From positions 1,178,001 to 1,242,000 of the forward strand of contig NZ_FNTV01000001.1 of NCBI RefSeq assembly GCF_900105965.1: a stretch of 64,000 bases of DNA. The letters are read 5' to 3'. A program made the translations under genes and the position numbers. Below are positions 51,599 through 60,585 of this stretch, one piece after another. The stretch comes from Arthrobacter alpinus. Its GTDB lineage: Bacteria; Actinomycetota; Actinomycetes; Actinomycetales; Micrococcaceae. Numbering within the stretch: position 1 is the stretch's first letter; each line of letters opens with the position of its first letter. Below the pieces are notes generated by a model. That model was not told where the DNA came from. It saw only the letters and a program-made list of their open reading frames with translations, and did no database searches.

Positions 51599-53194
51599 CT
51601 ACTTTTCCCAGGGCGCCGTGATCGGGAAGTACTTCTTCAGGAAGTCGGTGACTAATTCGGCTCGCTCCGCGGCGGGTACCTCGGGAAAGCTCCCGTCGTT
51701 GAGGCAGAAGAAGTCTGCGTTGCGCTTGGCCAGCAGTTTCGGCAGGTAGTTCAAGCCAGATCTCGCGGTCGTATCGATGTATCGCACCTTGGCCGCGGTT
51801 TGAACTGCGGCCCGGCCCGTGAGCAACCCGTAGTAGTGGTACAGCGAGTTGGTGACGGAAATGTTCTCCGCCGCGCGGAAGGTGCTGGCCGCCGTCGCAC
51901 TGAATTCCGAAGGGAATTCGCGTTCCATCTGGGCCATGACGCTGCGGCGAAGGGGTGCTGCAGCGTGTTCCAGGTGACGGGTGGTGATCCTCCCGAACCG
52001 TTCCCACAACAGCTTCCTGTTCACCCGGGCGGCATTTTCGAAGCCGCTGCGTTCGGCGTCGTTCTCGCCGAGGCCAATCCTCGTCTCGGCTTCAATAAAC
52101 TTCGTGATGCCGCCGGGCGTGAAGAACATGTCGGGGCTGACTGGACGGCCGAAGAACATGTCGTCATTGGAGTACAGGAAGTGCTCCGACAAGCCCTCGA
52201 TGTGGTGCAGCTGGCATTCCACGGCCTGTGAATTGTGCGTGGGCAGTACCGACGGGTCGGCGAAGAAATCCTCGCTGCGAACCACGGTCACCGAGGGATG
52301 GTCGGCCAGCCAGGACGGGGCGGGGGAGTCGGTGGCGATGAAGATGCGGCGAATCCACGGCGCAAAGGTGTAGACGGAGCGCAGTGCATACTTCAGTTCG
52401 TCGATCTGCCGGAACCGCGCCTCATGGTCGTCGCCTTCGCCCACCACCACACCCTTCATCCGGGCGCGGCGGGCGGCAATGTATTCGGGTGAGCTGCCGT
52501 CAACCCAGGAGAAGACCAGGTCAATGTCGAAGCCGATATCGGAAGCATGGTCCGCGAACATGTTCTCAATGGTCGGCCAAACGTGACCGTAGCGTTCCAC
52601 AGTGCCACGCACAGCATCCTGGGCCAGCAGCGTGCGCCGGGTCAGTGAGTTTTCCACCGGCAGAATCAATTGCTCGCCTTCAAAGCTCCACAGCTCGATC
52701 TGTACCCCAAGCGACGCGCCATAGCTGAGGCCGCCGTCGGGCTCCAACCGAGGCCGGTACAGTCGCAGGATTCGGGATTTGCGGTTCTTGGCCAGTGTTC
52801 CGTCAGCCACCAGCAACGCCGACTTCTTGCGCGCGTCCACCGTCATTGCGTAGAACGGTTCGTTGGCGCAGGCCGTCACGAGTGCCTTGCGTAGCTCGGC
52901 GCGATTCTTCCAATCAACGGAAATCACGGGGCGCTCGTCGTTGCCGCGCACCAGCAGATAGTCGAGTTTCGCGGCCTCCAATGCGGCGCGGATGAACAGC
53001 AGGTCATCCACCATGGCCTCGTTGGGCGTGCGGTCGCGGTTGATCAGGACGTACCTGCCGCGGTGACGAACGACGTCGGGCCGGTCCTTGAAGCGGGCGA
53101 CGGCGGATCGCGGAGTTTCTTCTACGAGGTCAATGTCATCGTCGGTTGCAGGATTGCCGTAGAAGACATCATGTGCGGCGGTCACATCTGTCAT
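51599..53194 (-). CDS. Stealth-family sugar-phosphate transferase
   Basis: 531 residues. Stealth conserved regions occur in order: DIDLVFSWVDGSSPEY (CR1, about residue 225), RFRQIDELKYALRSVYTFAP and LPTHNSQAVECQLHHIEGLS with YSNDDMFFG (CR2), WERFGRI to ENISVTNSLYHYYGLLTG (CR3) and FFCLNDGSF (CR4). These enzymes transfer hexose-1-phosphates and build phosphodiester-linked capsule or wall glycans (CpsY, GlcNAc-phosphotransferase relatives). The N-terminal 200 residues are a variable region. I start at the ATG at 53194; 36 upstream codons lack similarity. No glycan cluster is adjacent. Confidence 0.88.
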   Translation of the reverse strand: MTDVTAAHDVFYGNPATDDDIDLVEETPRSAVARFKDRPDVVRHRGRYVLINRDRTPNEAMVDDLLFIRAALEAAKLDYLLVRGNDERPVISVDWKNRAELRKALVTACANEPFYAMTVDARKKSALLVADGTLAKNRKSRILRLYRPRLEPDGGLSYGASLGVQIELWSFEGEQLILPVENSLTRRTLLAQDAVRGTVERYGHVWPTIENMFADHASDIGFDIDLVFSWVDGSSPEYIAARRARMKGVVVGEGDDHEARFRQIDELKYALRSVYTFAPWIRRIFIATDSPAPSWLADHPSVTVVRSEDFFADPSVLPTHNSQAVECQLHHIEGLSEHFLYSNDDMFFGRPVSPDMFFTPGGITKFIEAETRIGLGENDAERSGFENAARVNRKLLWERFGRITTRHLEHAAAPLRRSVMAQMEREFPSEFSATAASTFRAAENISVTNSLYHYYGLLTGRAAVQTAAKVRYIDTTARSGLNYLPKLLAKRNADFFCLNDGSFPEVPAAERAELVTDFLKKYFPITAPWEK

Positions 53195-53510
53195 GGGGCG
53201 CTCCAATGCTGTGTTGAAAAAGTGGGGTCTCTTTGAATAATAGACCTTGCGGGGCATGGGGCGGACCAAAATGGCAGGCGCAGCCGAACCAGCCTTGATC
53301 ATTCATGAGGCAAGGGTGGTTCCGCGTCGGAAGGGGGAGTTGGTGCTGCCATGCGTCTGGGCTAGGAATAGCGGACAATAGGCCAAGGATGCGGTGGTTG
53401 AACAGAAAGCCTAAGGCGGGTTACCGCCGCAAGTCTGCGAGGCAGGTACTGGGAGTACCCTGATCGATGGGCACTGACACAGTTTTCTGTTCTGCTGTGG
53501 ACTAGAGGTT
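53195..53510. other. Intergenic region between divergent genes
   Basis: 316 bases upstream of both the Stealth and the DHA2 genes. A short GGCGG/CCGCC hairpin at about 53414-53427 is the only structure noticed. Confidence 0.35.
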
Positions 53511-54986
53511 ATGGAAACAACCCTGAATGCCAAAGCGCCTGGCGGCCCCCAGGAAGCAGCTCCGCGCCACACCGGAATGATCCTGGCGATAGTCCTGGTC
53601 AGCTATTTCATGATCGTGCTGGATAACTCAATCATCTTTACTGGGTTGCCGCAGATCCAAGCCAGCATGGATCTCTCGCCTACAGCCATGGCCTGGGTTC
53701 AGAACGCTTACACCCTGGTGTTTGGCGGTCTACTTTTGTTGGGGGCGAGGGCCGGTGATCTGCTCGGTCGACAGCGTGTGTTCGTGGTGGGTCTGGTGGT
53801 GTTTGGGTTTGCGTCGTTCCTTGTGGGAACTGCCCAGAACGAGGCATGGATCATTAGTGCCCGTGCCTTTCAAGGGATTGGCGCCGCCATCGTGGCCCCG
53901 GCTTCGCTGTCATTGATCACCGCACTGTTTCCCGCTGGACCTGAACGCTCCCGCGCCATCGCAGCATATGGGACTACTGCAGGACTCGGTGCCAGCCTTG
54001 GACTCGTTGCAGGTGGCGCCTTGGCAGGTTGGCTCTCCTGGCGGGCCGGCTTTTTCATCAATGTCCCCATCGCGATCCTCATGATCATCGCTTCGTGGAA
54101 GTTCCTGCCAGCCTTTCCCGCAAGCCTCGGACGGTTCGACCTGGCCGGAGCCATCACCTCAACCCTGGGAATGGGAGCGCTTGTCTACGGTGTCATCAAC
54201 GTTGCGGAGCAGGGATGGGCAGCACCTCTGACAGTTGGTTCAATAGTGCTCGGCACACTCATTCTGGCGATCTTCGTGATCAACGAGTGGCGTGCCCGGC
54301 AGCCAATCATGCCACTGCGCCTGTTTCGAAGCCGTGAACGCTCCGGTGCTGCGATTGCCCGACTCCTGTTCGCAGGCACCATGATCGGATTCTTTTTCTT
54401 CACAACCCAGTTCTTCCAAGGCGTCTACGGTTGGACCCCGCTTCAAGCGGGCCTTGGCTTCCTGCCCATGACGGTTCTTCAATTCGGCTCGTCCTTGTTT
54501 GTTTCCCGGCTGATCCGGCGATTCGGGAACGCGCCTTTGCTCGCCGTCGGTCTTGCCCTGGTATTGCTTGGCATGGTCTGGATCTCTCAACTCTCCGCGG
54601 ACACGTCGTTTCTGGCCGGAGTGGCGGGACCGCTGCTGATCATCGGCCTCGGTCAGGGACTCGCCTTCGGACCCTTGACCGCGGCCGGCATTGCCGGAGC
54701 CAAACCCGAGGACGCCGGTGCGGCCTCCGGACTAGTCAACACAGCACATCAACTCGGCAGCACGCTCGGCGTGGCACTTCTGACATCCATTGCAGCAGGG
54801 GCCAGCACCCTGGAAGGACGGGTTGTGGACGCCTACGCGGGCGGCAGCGTGATGCTCGCAATCGCCTTGGCAGCCGTTCTTGTCCTGATCCTGCCAGCGG
54901 AACTAGTGCACCGCAATCGCACCGTTGCAGCTGAGAACTTGCTACCGAATCGAACACCCCAAAACATGAATGGAGACCTGCACTAA
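53511..54986 (+). CDS. MFS drug efflux transporter, DHA2 (EmrB/QacA) type
   Basis: 491 residues with 14 predicted TM helices. The DHA2 signature MIVLDNSIIFTGLPQIQASM lies in TM1 and GARAGDLLGRQRVFVVG is motif A. Substrates of such proton antiporters are amphiphilic drugs and dyes. Its stop shares one base with the ATG of the flavodoxin gene, so the pair is co-translated, an uncommon partner for an efflux pump. Confidence 0.9.
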   Translation: METTLNAKAPGGPQEAAPRHTGMILAIVLVSYFMIVLDNSIIFTGLPQIQASMDLSPTAMAWVQNAYTLVFGGLLLLGARAGDLLGRQRVFVVGLVVFGFASFLVGTAQNEAWIISARAFQGIGAAIVAPASLSLITALFPAGPERSRAIAAYGTTAGLGASLGLVAGGALAGWLSWRAGFFINVPIAILMIIASWKFLPAFPASLGRFDLAGAITSTLGMGALVYGVINVAEQGWAAPLTVGSIVLGTLILAIFVINEWRARQPIMPLRLFRSRERSGAAIARLLFAGTMIGFFFFTTQFFQGVYGWTPLQAGLGFLPMTVLQFGSSLFVSRLIRRFGNAPLLAVGLALVLLGMVWISQLSADTSFLAGVAGPLLIIGLGQGLAFGPLTAAGIAGAKPEDAGAASGLVNTAHQLGSTLGVALLTSIAAGASTLEGRVVDAYAGGSVMLAIALAAVLVLILPAELVHRNRTVAAENLLPNRTPQNMNGDLH

Positions 54987-55657
54987 TGGAAAACCCGAAC
55001 CGCAGAACCATGTTCCACGCCGGATTTCTTGGCGGTGGGGCACTCATGGCGGCACTGGCAGGCTGCGCAACGGCAGAACCGATCCCGTCCACAACCACTT
55101 CGCAAGGACAACCAGCGATGACCACTGGGCCGAACTCCAAGACACTTCTGGTCTACTTCTCCCGTGCCGGGGAAAATTATCACGATGGTGGTCGCCGGGT
55201 CCTCACCAAGGGCAACACCGAGGTGTTGGCCGGGATGATCAGCGATCGGACCGCCTGTGACGTATACCGGATTGAGGAGACGAACCAGTACTCGAATTCC
55301 TACGATGAAACGGTTGCACGAAATGCCGACGAACAAAGGAACAACTCCCGCCCCGCCATCGCGAAGTCACTGCCGAACCTGGGACAGTACAACACCGTGC
55401 TCCTGGGCAGCCCTGTCTGGAACGTTCGGGCTCCAATGATCATGTCCACATTCCTTGACAGCGTTGACTTGGCCGGAAAGGTGGTCCGTCCCTTTGTCAC
55501 CTATGCCGTCAGCGGCATGGGCAGCGTAGAACAGGACTACCGGGCCAGGCTCACCACGGCCGAGGTGCTTCCAGGGCTGGCCCTGCGGGGAGAAGACCTT
55601 GAGGCCGCCGGGACTGAACTTGACCACTGGTTGCAACAATCAGGGCTGGGTGTCTGA
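54986..55657 (+). CDS. Flavodoxin-family lipoprotein
   Basis: 223 residues. The N-terminus has paired arginines (NRRTMF) and a hydrophobic stretch ending in a lipobox, LAGC (Cys 27), so it is a lipoprotein, possibly exported by Tat with bound FMN. The flavodoxin fold starts TLLVYFSRAGENY (phosphate loop), with SPVWNVRAPMIMSTFLDSV as the second FMN loop, as in the flavodoxin_4 group. It is coupled to the DHA2 pump by a one-base overlap. A role in extracytoplasmic electron transfer or quinone reduction is inferred. Confidence 0.85.
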   Translation: MENPNRRTMFHAGFLGGGALMAALAGCATAEPIPSTTTSQGQPAMTTGPNSKTLLVYFSRAGENYHDGGRRVLTKGNTEVLAGMISDRTACDVYRIEETNQYSNSYDETVARNADEQRNNSRPAIAKSLPNLGQYNTVLLGSPVWNVRAPMIMSTFLDSVDLAGKVVRPFVTYAVSGMGSVEQDYRARLTTAEVLPGLALRGEDLEAAGTELDHWLQQSGLGV

Positions 55658-55761
55658 CCGCTGGTGGATTCAAGTCCGGAGATGGAATTTGGCAGAACCT
55701 CAAAGCTTGCCTGCGACCCCAGTGGCCAGTACTTGGCTGGACTTCCACCGTGGACACGCAC

Positions 55762-55784
55762 AACCCCTATTACAGGGGTTTTCG
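55762..55784. terminator. Terminator between convergent flavodoxin and EamA genes
   Basis: Stem AACCCCT / AGGGGTT with a 5-base loop (55762-55780), followed by TTCG on the plus strand; T-rich on the flavodoxin side. Confidence 0.5.
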
Positions 55785-55802
55785 CTCTGCTCAGGGGCGA
55801 TG

Positions 55803-56819
55803 TCACGAGTCGATAGGGAAATGGTCGAGGTGTTGAGTGCACGCGGGAACGCCCTGTGCATTTCCTCCCGACGGCTTATTGGCAACTGCCCCGGAGTTCA
55901 CCCGTTGGGGGCCAACTTCCACTCTCGTGACTGTGTTTGCCGGCGCCACTGCCAAGACTGTGAGTGCTAAACCAATGATGCCCAGGCCGATCCAGCCCAT
56001 GGTGCTGAGGCGTTCTTCGACGACGACGACGGCCAGGATTGCTGCGACGGCTGGCTCGCTCAAGGTGATGGTTGTGGCCGTGCTGGCGGAAACCTTCGAT
56101 AGTCCATAGCCGAATAATAGATATCCAATGAACATTGGGATCAGCGCCATGTAGGAGGCAACCGCGAATGCCTGCGGGTTTGCCACCAGCGGTGCTCCTG
56201 TGAGAAATAGAACCGGCAGCAGCAGTGCGCCGCCTACTCCAAAGATCGATCCCATAGCGGCGGCTCGGTTGATGCCCTGGGACATGAGGCGTTGAGCGCA
56301 CCAAGAGTAGGTGGCGTACGTGGCTCCGGCGACTAAACCCAGTGCGATTCCCGCAAGAGTTGATGCGGCGTCGCCGGTGTCATGGGTCATCTTGGACAGG
56401 CAGAGCAGAGTACTGCCACTGACGCCAAGGGATGCTGCCCACAGCCACCAGCGGCTCAGGGGGGAGCGATGGGCAAGCCATTCCAAGACGCCGGAAGCAA
56501 GTGGGGCTGAGGCTAGGGAAACTACGCTGCCGAGGGCAACCCCGGCCAGATGCATCGAACTGTAAAACGCCAGTGGGTAGATGGCGACCGCAGCCGCACC
56601 CAAACCCACGAGGCGCCAGTTGGAGCGTAGCTGTCCACGGCTGGCCTTAAGTGCGGGGATCGCTATGAGTGCTTGCAACAGGCCGCCGATTCCCAAAGCT
56701 GCGGCGCCGATTGCCAAGGGCCCAGCATCGGGTGCAAATGTTGCTGCGGTACCAGTGGTTCCCCAAAGGAGCGAGGTGACTGTGATCGCGCCAATCGCCA
56801 TCAACCGGCTTCGGTTCAC
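55803..56819 (-). CDS. EamA-family (DMT) transporter
   Basis: 338 residues with ten TM helices in two EamA halves (GAITVTSLLWGTTGTAATFAP at the N-terminus; ALIPMFIGYLLFGYGLSKVS and SEPAVAAILAVVVVEERLS in the second half). These export metabolites such as amino acids or take up small solutes. The ATG overlaps the stop of the upstream TetR gene by four bases, so the two are co-translated. The last 45 residues are hydrophilic. Confidence 0.88.
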   Translation of the reverse strand: MNRSRLMAIGAITVTSLLWGTTGTAATFAPDAGPLAIGAAALGIGGLLQALIAIPALKASRGQLRSNWRLVGLGAAAVAIYPLAFYSSMHLAGVALGSVVSLASAPLASGVLEWLAHRSPLSRWWLWAASLGVSGSTLLCLSKMTHDTGDAASTLAGIALGLVAGATYATYSWCAQRLMSQGINRAAAMGSIFGVGGALLLPVLFLTGAPLVANPQAFAVASYMALIPMFIGYLLFGYGLSKVSASTATTITLSEPAVAAILAVVVVEERLSTMGWIGLGIIGLALTVLAVAPANTVTRVEVGPQRVNSGAVANKPSGGNAQGVPACTQHLDHFPIDS

Positions 56820-57397
56820 TGTGTTTCCATCAAGGAATTGGCGATCGCACGGGCATGGACCAACCGATCCGAAGTGCCCTCCAAACCAGCCCGTGCCACA
56901 GCTCCTTCGAGGATGAAGGACAACTGCTCAGCAAGGCTCGCTGCGCGGTCCGGATCGAGAATCTCCGCCAGGCCAGTGCTCAAGATCGCTTCAACCTCTT
57001 CCTTGTGCTCTCGCACGGCAACTCGCCCGGGTGCCCCAGCGGGTAGCTCGGCGGCAGCATTGAGGAGGCCGCAACCGCGAAAGCCATCGATGTAGGCGGC
57101 CTCTGCATGGTCAATATAGGCGTCAAACACAGCAAGTACCTGGTCGCGGCCGGACGCGGCCCCGGCCGATCGGTGTTCGTAAAGTCCCAGCCATTCCTGA
57201 TGCCGGGCTTGGATGTAAGCGACTATCAGATCATCCTTGGACGCGAAATTGTTGTAAAGACTCTTCCGCGCCACTCCTGCCTTGTCGGTGATCGCGTCTA
57301 TGCCAGTGGCTGTCATTCCGTGCGCATAAAACAACTCTGCGGCAGCGGCCATGAGACGCTCGCGGGCGGGACGTTTGCGGAGTTTCTCATTGGTCAC
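56816..57397 (-). CDS. TetR/AcrR-family regulator
   Basis: 193 residues with an N-terminal helix-turn-helix (GIDAITDKAGVARKSLYNNF) and a ligand domain that resembles the TetR_C_11 type (FRGCGLLNAAAEL, SFILEGAVARAGLEG). The cysteine in GCGLLNA is conserved in several relatives. It is the first gene of a two-gene operon with the EamA transporter (ATGA overlap) and probably controls that operon. Confidence 0.88.
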   Translation of the reverse strand: MTNEKLRKRPARERLMAAAAELFYAHGMTATGIDAITDKAGVARKSLYNNFASKDDLIVAYIQARHQEWLGLYEHRSAGAASGRDQVLAVFDAYIDHAEAAYIDGFRGCGLLNAAAELPAGAPGRVAVREHKEEVEAILSTGLAEILDPDRAASLAEQLSFILEGAVARAGLEGTSDRLVHARAIANSLMETQ

Positions 57398-57544
57398 GAC
57401 ATGCCTTTCGTAAGTAGGTAGCCCAGTCTACATACTCAAGATGGGAATGATCCACTTTAACGAGGGGGCTGATGGGCTCCTGAAAAATCTCACGCACGTT
57501 CGCTTGACATGGCCTGTGGCGACAATTACAGTTTTCCTAGTTCG

Positions 57545-57558
57545 GTTATACGCATAAC
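57545..57558. promoter_or_regulatory. LacI-type operator of the fructan operon
   Basis: Palindrome GTTAT-ACGC-ATAAC with the central CG typical of LacI-family operators, 22 bp upstream of the lacI start, so autoregulation of the operon is likely. Confidence 0.6.
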
Positions 57559-57580
57559 TCAAGGAAGAGGCAAGGAATTC

Positions 57581-58624
57581 ATGGCACGGAAACAGTCCAC
57601 TACGGGGCCCACAATGCATGATGTGGCCCGCGAAGCCGGCGTTTCACAAGCCACCGTCTCTCTTGTCCTTAACGACGTCAGTGGATCGAGGTTTTCGGAC
57701 GCCACCAAAGACCGCGTTAAGAAAGCGGTTGAAACCCTGGGGTACCGAACCAACGCCCACGCAAAAGTGTTGCGCGAGGGGGTGGCCGGCATGATCGGAT
57801 TCATTGGTGATGCCGTTGCAACCTCGCCTTTCGCCGGAAAGATCATCGAAGGTGCACAAGAACGGGCCTGGGAGTCGGGACTGCTGTTGATCACCATCAA
57901 CACTGGCGGCGACAAGGAGCTCGAACGGGCGTCACTGGAGACGATGCTGTCTTACAAAGTTGCCGGTGTTGTCTACGCGTCCATGTACCACCAAAGGGTT
58001 GACGTGCCGGCGGTTCTCCGGGAAGTGCCGACGGTGGTGCTGAACTCCGAGGACAAGGCTGGATACTTTCCCAGTGTCGCTCCGGATGAAGTTGCCGGTG
58101 GCTTCGAAGCGACCGCCCATCTTCTCGACGCCGGGCATCGCCGCGTTGCGATGATCAACATTGAAACGCTTGAAAGCCAGTTGCCCGGTGCTGTGGGACG
58201 TTTCGACGGCTACAAGAGGGCACTGGAAAGTGTCGGACTGACTCTGGATCCATCGCTCGTGAGGTTCGGCACGGGCGGCGAATCGGATGGCTTCAAATAT
58301 GCGCTGGAACTTATGCAGCTGCCGAAACCGCCGACTGCCATCTTCTGTGCGAATGACAGAACCGCATGGGGCGCCTACCAGGCAATGGCAGAAATTGGCA
58401 AGAGAATTCCCCAAGACGTATCCATTATTGGATTCGACAACCAGGAGACTTTGGCGCCTCACCTGAGGCCCGGCCTTACAACCTTGGATCTCCCCTTTGA
58501 GCAGATGGGCCGGCGCGCAGTTGACCTCATCCTCGACGGGATCAAACCTCAAGGGCAACTCGAACTTATGACTTGCTCTCTCATCGAAAGAAACTCAGTG
58601 GAAATAATCAAGGAGTCCCAATGA
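57581..58624 (+). CDS. LacI-family regulator of fructan use
   Basis: 347 residues. The helix-turn-helix is TMHDVAREAGVSQATVSLVLN, with the hinge helix TNAHAKVLREGVAGMIG, followed by the periplasmic-binding-protein-like effector domain (AIFCANDRTAWGAY; IPQDVSIIGFDNQE). The ATG at 57581 follows AAGGAAGAGG and AAGGA; the frame is open 24 codons further without similarity. Its stop overlaps the permease start (ATGA). As first gene of the operon with its own operator, it is probably an autorepressor released by fructose, sucrose or a derivative. Confidence 0.9.
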   Translation: MARKQSTTGPTMHDVAREAGVSQATVSLVLNDVSGSRFSDATKDRVKKAVETLGYRTNAHAKVLREGVAGMIGFIGDAVATSPFAGKIIEGAQERAWESGLLLITINTGGDKELERASLETMLSYKVAGVVYASMYHQRVDVPAVLREVPTVVLNSEDKAGYFPSVAPDEVAGGFEATAHLLDAGHRRVAMINIETLESQLPGAVGRFDGYKRALESVGLTLDPSLVRFGTGGESDGFKYALELMQLPKPPTAIFCANDRTAWGAYQAMAEIGKRIPQDVSIIGFDNQETLAPHLRPGLTTLDLPFEQMGRRAVDLILDGIKPQGQLELMTCSLIERNSVEIIKESQ

Positions 58625-59583
58625 GTCAGACCCTAAAAAAGCAGAGGGGTGAAAAACCCCTTCAGAGGCACATCCCGCTCTCGATGCGCCTCAAGCGTGT
58701 TTCGCGCGCGTGGCAGTTATACGTATTACTAACTCCCGCCCTCATCTACGTTGCCGTTTTCAAATACTGGCCGATGTATGGGGTGCAGATCGCATTCCGC
58801 AACTACAACCCGATTGACGGGTTTAGCGGAAGCCCCTGGGTGGGCTTGGACAACTTCGTCAGGTTCGTCCAGTCGTATCAATTCACCCAGGTCATTGGAA
58901 ACACGTTGTGGATCGCCGTCTTGGGACTCCTGATCGCCTTTCCCGTGCCGATCGTCCTGGCCCTGATAGTCAACCAGCTGCAGAGTGAGCGATTCAAGAA
59001 GTTCACCCAAACAGTTCTGTATTCCCCGGCGTTCATCTCAACCGTTGTGGTGGTTGGCATCATGTTTGTGCTGCTGTCTCCCAGGTCCGGAATGGTCAAC
59101 AACGTCATCAAGCTGACTGGGGGAGAGCCCATTTTCTTCATGGGCGCCCCCGAATGGTTCCGTCCGGTTTACGTGATTTCAGATATTTGGCAGAATGCCG
59201 GATTCTCCATGATCGTGTACCTGGCCGCCTTGGCCAGCATCGACCCTTCACTGCATGAGGCCGCCAAAGTTGACGGTGCATCAAAGTTCCAACGGGTCCG
59301 GCACATCGACCTTCCAGGAATCACTCCGGTGATCACCATTCTGTTCATCCTGGCCATCGGAAACCTCCTCAACGTTGGATTCGAAAAGGCTCTTCTAATG
59401 CAGACCGACCTGAACCTTTCGGCGTCGGAAATCATCCAGACTTACGTTTACCACGCAGGCCTGCAACAGGCCCAGTTCAGCTACTCAGCCGCAATTGGGC
59501 TCTTCAACTCCATCCTCAACCTGGCCCTCCTGCTGACTTTCAACTGGATCGCGCGCCGGACCCAACAAGCAAGTCTGTGGTGA
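58621..59583 (+). CDS. ABC sugar permease, LplB type
   Basis: 320-residue CUT1-type permease with six TM helices. The ATPase-contact EAA loop reads LHEAAKVDGASKFQRVRHIDLPG. The N-terminal YVLLTPALIYVAVFKYWPMYGVQIAFRNY is characteristic of the LplB/YtcP-type permeases that pair with LipO-like lipoproteins. Partner of the next gene. No ATP-binding protein is encoded here, so a shared MsmX-like ATPase elsewhere is expected. Confidence 0.9.
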   Translation: MSQTLKKQRGEKPLQRHIPLSMRLKRVSRAWQLYVLLTPALIYVAVFKYWPMYGVQIAFRNYNPIDGFSGSPWVGLDNFVRFVQSYQFTQVIGNTLWIAVLGLLIAFPVPIVLALIVNQLQSERFKKFTQTVLYSPAFISTVVVVGIMFVLLSPRSGMVNNVIKLTGGEPIFFMGAPEWFRPVYVISDIWQNAGFSMIVYLAALASIDPSLHEAAKVDGASKFQRVRHIDLPGITPVITILFILAIGNLLNVGFEKALLMQTDLNLSASEIIQTYVYHAGLQQAQFSYSAAIGLFNSILNLALLLTFNWIARRTQQASLW

Positions 59584-59590
59584 TGCCGCT

Positions 59591-60559
59591 GTGACTACTG
59601 AAATCAAAATGCGAGCCAACAAGGTGACGGAACCGAGCTCTCCGGCTCCACCTGATCGCCGACGCCGGCGACTGCGGGATAAGTTCGCTGACCCGGTCTT
59701 CAACACCCTCGCGGTCACCGTACTCTTGATTGCCATCGCGGCAGTTGTGTACCCCCTGTACTTTGTGGTCATTGCCTCCATCAGCGATCCCAACCAGATC
59801 TATGAAGGAAACGTGTGGTTCTTTCCCCGAGGAATCACCTTTGAAGGCTACGAGCGCATCTTCGCGGACGTTCGAATCTGGCAGGGCCTGGGCAACACGT
59901 TCCTCTACACCATTGTTGGTACGGCGATCAGCGTGACATCGATCCTGTGCGGAGCCTACGCCTTGTCCAGAAAGGACCTTCCGGGACGGAAAGTCCTGAT
60001 GTTGATCTTCATCATCACCATGTTTTTCGACGGCGGCCTGATCACCAAGTACCTGGTGGTTCGTGACCTTGGCATGCTCGACACAATGTGGGCAGTGGTG
60101 CTTCCCGGCGCTGTTGGAGTGTGGAACTTGATCATTGCCCGATCATTCTTTGAACATTCCGTTCCCGATGAACTGCGTGAGGCTGCCCAGCTCGATGGGG
60201 CCAACGACTTCACGTTCTTCTTGAAGATGGTCCTTCCCCTGTCGAAGTCGCTGATCATGCTCATGATCATGATCCACGTGGTGGCGAACTGGAATTCCTT
60301 CTTTGACGCGTTGATCTTCCTCAACGATGACTCGAAGTACCCGCTTCAGCTAGTTCTGCGCAACATTCTGATCCAATCGGATATTTCCTCCACGGGAACC
60401 ACGGGCGGCGATGTTGCCTCCTATGCCGCAGCGCAGCGGATCGCCGAACTGACCAAGTACGCCATGATCGTCGTTTCAAGCCTGCCGTTGATGATCGCAC
60501 TTCCCTTTATGCAAAAACACTTCACCAAGGGCGCCCTCATCGGCGCCGTCAAAAGCTAA
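59591..60559 (+). CDS. ABC sugar permease, YtcP type
   Basis: 322 residues, GTG start at 59591, seven bases after the previous gene. Six TM helices; EAA loop ELREAAQLDGANDFTFFLKMVLP. The hydrophilic N-terminus (DRRRRRLRDKFADPVFN) is cytoplasmic. Forms the heterodimeric membrane channel with the LplB-type protein. Confidence 0.9.
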   Translation: MTTEIKMRANKVTEPSSPAPPDRRRRRLRDKFADPVFNTLAVTVLLIAIAAVVYPLYFVVIASISDPNQIYEGNVWFFPRGITFEGYERIFADVRIWQGLGNTFLYTIVGTAISVTSILCGAYALSRKDLPGRKVLMLIFIITMFFDGGLITKYLVVRDLGMLDTMWAVVLPGAVGVWNLIIARSFFEHSVPDELREAAQLDGANDFTFFLKMVLPLSKSLIMLMIMIHVVANWNSFFDALIFLNDDSKYPLQLVLRNILIQSDISSTGTTGGDVASYAAAQRIAELTKYAMIVVSSLPLMIALPFMQKHFTKGALIGAVKS

Positions 60560-60585
60560 AACCACTACAAGTTGGGAATGAACCA

